NCBI GenBank assembly: GCA_002497765.1
Contig: DAET01000045.1
Location: forward strand, 36,326 to 99,925
Reading direction: 5' to 3'
Length of the DNA stretch: 63,600 nt
Source: Euryarchaeota archaeon UBA486
GTDB lineage: Archaea > Thermoplasmatota > Poseidoniia > Poseidoniales > Poseidoniaceae
Below the pieces are notes generated by a model, which searched no databases, had not been told where the DNA came from, and saw nothing but the letters and a program-made list of their open reading frames with translations. Numbering within the stretch: position 1 is the first letter of the stretch; the number at the start of each line of letters is the position of its first letter. The translations under genes and the position numbers were made by a program. This document shows positions 61,974 to 63,600 of this stretch, in pieces.

Positions 61974-62984
61974 TCACTGAAGGTTCTGGTACTGACGAAT
62001 CTTGTCAAGCAACCCATCGATGAGGCGTAGCAATCCACGGAGGGTGACCTCCGAGACGTTTGCAACAGCGCAGACCTCGGATTGGGTTCGTGGCGTGCCG
62101 GCTGCCGTGGCTGCCTTGTAGATGAGGGCCGCTGCGACACCCATCGGTTTCTTCCCCTGCCACACGTCGTCGTGTGGCTTGATGGTGTTCCAGAGGTCAT
62201 CGAGCGGCGTACGAATGGACGGTTCAAGGCCCAGGTCGGACATGAACTTGTCAAAGTACTCGTCGGGCGCCGTGATCTTGTGCATGTTCAAGCGGCGTGA
62301 GACTTGGCGGATCAAGCGAGAGAGGTCCTTTTCCGTGATGTCAAAGGCTTCGGCGACCTCGGGAATTTGTCGGGGCAGGCCTTCTTGGCGAGCCACGAGG
62401 TAGGTGCAGGCTGCGGTGACACCGGCGATGGAGCGACCGGTAACGAATCCTTCACCGGATAGGCGACGGTAGAGGCGAGCCGCCTCTTCTTGCAAGGGCG
62501 CTGGCAGTCCAGAGCGGTCCCGAATGAACTGGTTGGCCTTCACGAGGTTGCGCTCGCGGCTCTTGCGGGTCTTGGAGCGCTCGTCGATGACACGGCGCCG
62601 CCGCCAGTCTCGTCGAGCCTGCGAGCTCATGCCGTGGCGTGAGGCGATGCCGGTGTTGAGGTCTCGAACGTCGATGGTGGTGTTGAGGCCCTTGTCGGCG
62701 AGAGTGTAGGTCATGGGGCGACCGACACGGGACCGGTCTTCGCCGTTGTCTCGGTTGGTCCACTCTGCGCCGGGGTCAGGAACGTTCTCTTCAGCTACGA
62801 GGCCGCAGTCGCCGCAGGTGATCTCGCCGCGAGTAATGTCAAAATCCCAGTTGACAGCACCGCACTCCTCGCAGGGACGGGTGTGGCCGTCGAGGGTTCG
62901 TCGACCGCTACGGTCGTTGTTCAATCCAGGGAGGGCTGAACCTGGTGCAGCGGTGGTTTGAGTGGCGCGGGTGTTTTGCTTCAT
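61974..62984 (-). CDS. tfb: Transcription initiation factor IIB (TFB)
   Basis: A 336-residue TFB. The N-terminal zinc ribbon holds Cys38/Cys41 (PCEECGAVN) and Cys57/Cys60 (ITCGDCGLVAEE), followed by the B-reader region ADKGLNTTIDVRDLN. Two cyclin-like repeats cover about 135-230 and 235-330 with GRSIAGVTAACTYLVARQEG and GVAAALIYKAATAAG. TFB bridges TBP at the TATA box and RNA polymerase and fixes the start site. The ATG has a Shine-Dalgarno-like AAGGAG about ten bases upstream (62993-62998) and a strong TATA box further on, so this gene, unlike several neighbours, seems to have a short leader. The first 30 residues are an unstructured extension. Confidence 0.96.
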   Translation of the reverse strand: MKQNTRATQTTAAPGSALPGLNNDRSGRRTLDGHTRPCEECGAVNWDFDITRGEITCGDCGLVAEENVPDPGAEWTNRDNGEDRSRVGRPMTYTLADKGLNTTIDVRDLNTGIASRHGMSSQARRDWRRRRVIDERSKTRKSRERNLVKANQFIRDRSGLPAPLQEEAARLYRRLSGEGFVTGRSIAGVTAACTYLVARQEGLPRQIPEVAEAFDITEKDLSRLIRQVSRRLNMHKITAPDEYFDKFMSDLGLEPSIRTPLDDLWNTIKPHDDVWQGKKPMGVAAALIYKAATAAGTPRTQSEVCAVANVSEVTLRGLLRLIDGLLDKIRQYQNLQ

Positions 62985-63020
62985 CTTCTCAACTCCTTGT
63001 TTAGTAGTGGTGGCCGATGT

Positions 63021-63030
63021 TATATAAATT
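63021..63030 (-). promoter_or_regulatory. TATA box of tfb
   Basis: On the minus strand this reads AATTTATATA, a near-ideal archaeal TATA box about 40 bases before the tfb ATG. Initiation about 25 bases downstream would leave a leader of roughly 15 bases that just contains the AAGGAG ribosome binding site. Confidence 0.65.
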
Positions 63031-63096
63031 CGTGGTTTCCTTGCAGATACTTAATCACGCTCAGTGCACCGCTTTCCGAACATCTTCCTCCGGTTT

Positions 63097-63119
63097 TCAC
63101 ATGGAAGGTTTACCTGTGA
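63097..63119. promoter_or_regulatory. Imperfect inverted repeat next to the purA TATA box
   Basis: TCACATGG at 63097-63104 and CCTGTGA at 63113-63119 are inverted arms with one extra base on the left and an eight-base spacer. The right arm touches the TATA-like box at 63120, the place of the TFB-recognition element, so a bound protein would block or aid initiation of purA. Confidence 0.4.
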
Positions 63120-63128
63120 GAATATAAA
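63120..63128 (+). promoter_or_regulatory. TATA-like box upstream of purA
   Basis: GAATATAAA at 63120-63128 is the only clear TATA-like element before purA. It implies initiation near 63150 and a leader of roughly 90 bases. It also overlaps an in-frame ATG at 63128, which therefore should not be transcribed. Confidence 0.5.
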
Positions 63129-63238
63129 TGGTCGTTCACCTTCACGCCGACTTTTTTCTCACCAGCGTGGCTGAGGTTGACGCGTGGACATCACAGGGTT
63201 CAAAGGCGGCCCGCGGTGCCGTGACAGTGGAGAACATC

Positions 63239-63600
63239 ATGCCAGCCACCGTGATTTTGGGGGCCCAGTGGGGCGATGAAGGCAAGGGAAAACTGGTCGA
63301 CCGCTTGGCTGAACAAGCCACGTGGGTGGCCCGTTTTCAGGGTGGAAACAACGCCGGACACACCGTCGTGCTCGGTGAACAGGTGCTGAAGTTTCACCTG
63401 CTCCCCTCCGGCATCACCCGCAAGGAATGCCACCTCGTGCTCGGCGATGGGATGGTCATCGACCCGTGGGTGCTCCACAAAGAACTGACCGACTGGCAGG
63501 CCACGGCTGGTGAAGACCCACGCGGCGACCGCCTCTACGTCAGCGAGCGAGCCCACATCATTCTCCCTTACCACCGCTACATGGACAGCCTTGACACCAA
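63239..63600 (+). CDS. purA: Adenylosuccinate synthetase, N-terminal part (runs off right edge)
   Basis: The plus-strand frame from the ATG at 63239 begins MPATVILGAQWGDEGKGKLV and continues FQGGNNAGHTVVLGEQVLKF, HLLPSGI and LVLGDGMVIDPWVL. These are the GTP-binding P-loop (WGDEGKGK), the catalytic Asp and the GGNNAGHT signature of PurA. The enzyme joins IMP and aspartate with GTP in the first step of AMP synthesis. About 120 of some 430 residues are present. The frame is open upstream to an ATG at 63128, but that codon lies inside the TATA box and the added residues do not resemble the family. It is divergent from tfb, with 254 bases between. Confidence 0.95.
   Translation, partial: MPATVILGAQWGDEGKGKLVDRLAEQATWVARFQGGNNAGHTVVLGEQVLKFHLLPSGITRKECHLVLGDGMVIDPWVLHKELTDWQATAGEDPRGDRLYVSERAHIILPYHRYMDSLDT

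Noticed and set aside
63128..63238. In-frame upstream extension of PurA
   Set aside because: Its ATG lies inside the TATA-like box and the added residues do not match PurA N-termini.
63200..63574. Minus-strand open frame of 124 codons at the right edge
   Set aside because: The opposite strand encodes unmistakable PurA motifs, so this frame is a shadow.

Overview
The window most likely comes from a marine planktonic euryarchaeon of the Marine Group II (Poseidoniales) type. This is an inference from gene content; no search was run. Archaeal information-processing genes are spread across it: TFB, ribosomal protein L40e, the clamp-loader small subunit RfcS, GatD, membrane-anchored LonB, TrmI, UPF0147, a PibD/FlaK-type prepilin peptidase and an elongator tRNA-Met with a canonical archaeal intron. 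They sit beside bacterial-type metabolic genes (formate-tetrahydrofolate ligase, PanB, an acyl-CoA carboxylase subunit) and six long single-pass surface proteins. Genes are densely packed, convergent stop codons often abut, and several TATA-like boxes lie about 25-30 nt before start codons, as expected for leaderless transcripts.

Layout. 1-3150 (minus): start of formate-THF ligase, then a flotillin / NfeD-like membrane cluster with two small membrane proteins. 3232-6995 (plus): a shikimate dehydrogenase homologue and a surface protein with a degenerate alpha/beta-hydrolase domain. 6996-13332 (minus): acyl-CoA carboxyltransferase, GatD, a MacB/FtsX-like ABC exporter and the intron-containing tRNA-Met. 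13455-15550: two small unknown genes and RfcS. 15699-27934 (plus): a 3051-residue DNRLRE/Ig surface protein, a second Ig-repeat surface protein and a ferritin-like protein.

27970-40438 (almost all minus) is the metabolic centrepiece: an amino-acid permease, the two subunits of a 2-aminophenol-1,6-dioxygenase-like extradiol enzyme (the non-catalytic subunit fused to a RidA/2-aminomuconate-deaminase domain), PanB, a LON-domain protein, an aminomuconate-semialdehyde-type dehydrogenase, an asparaginase-II-like amidohydrolase, a luciferase-like flavin monooxygenase, a TPR protein, an atypical SDR and a kynurenine-formamidase-like hydrolase. Together they suggest oxidative meta-cleavage of an amino-substituted aromatic ring in an archaeon, ending near 4-oxalocrotonate plus ammonia. 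The lower-pathway enzymes are not in this window.

40524-53590: three more surface proteins (GDSL esterase with thrombospondin-3-like repeats; SGNH domain with a C-terminal zinc ribbon; Omp28-like CGHC thioredoxin domain with cadherin-like repeats), interleaved with AspRS and TrmI. 53665-63600: LonB, an MFS exporter, an AI-2E-family permease with a TerB-like tail, UPF0147, prepilin peptidase, L40e, an MBL-fold protein without its metal motif, a propeller-like protein, a zinc-binding small protein, TFB and the start of PurA. No CRISPR array, insertion sequence or rRNA was seen, and no gap between genes exceeds about 300 bases.
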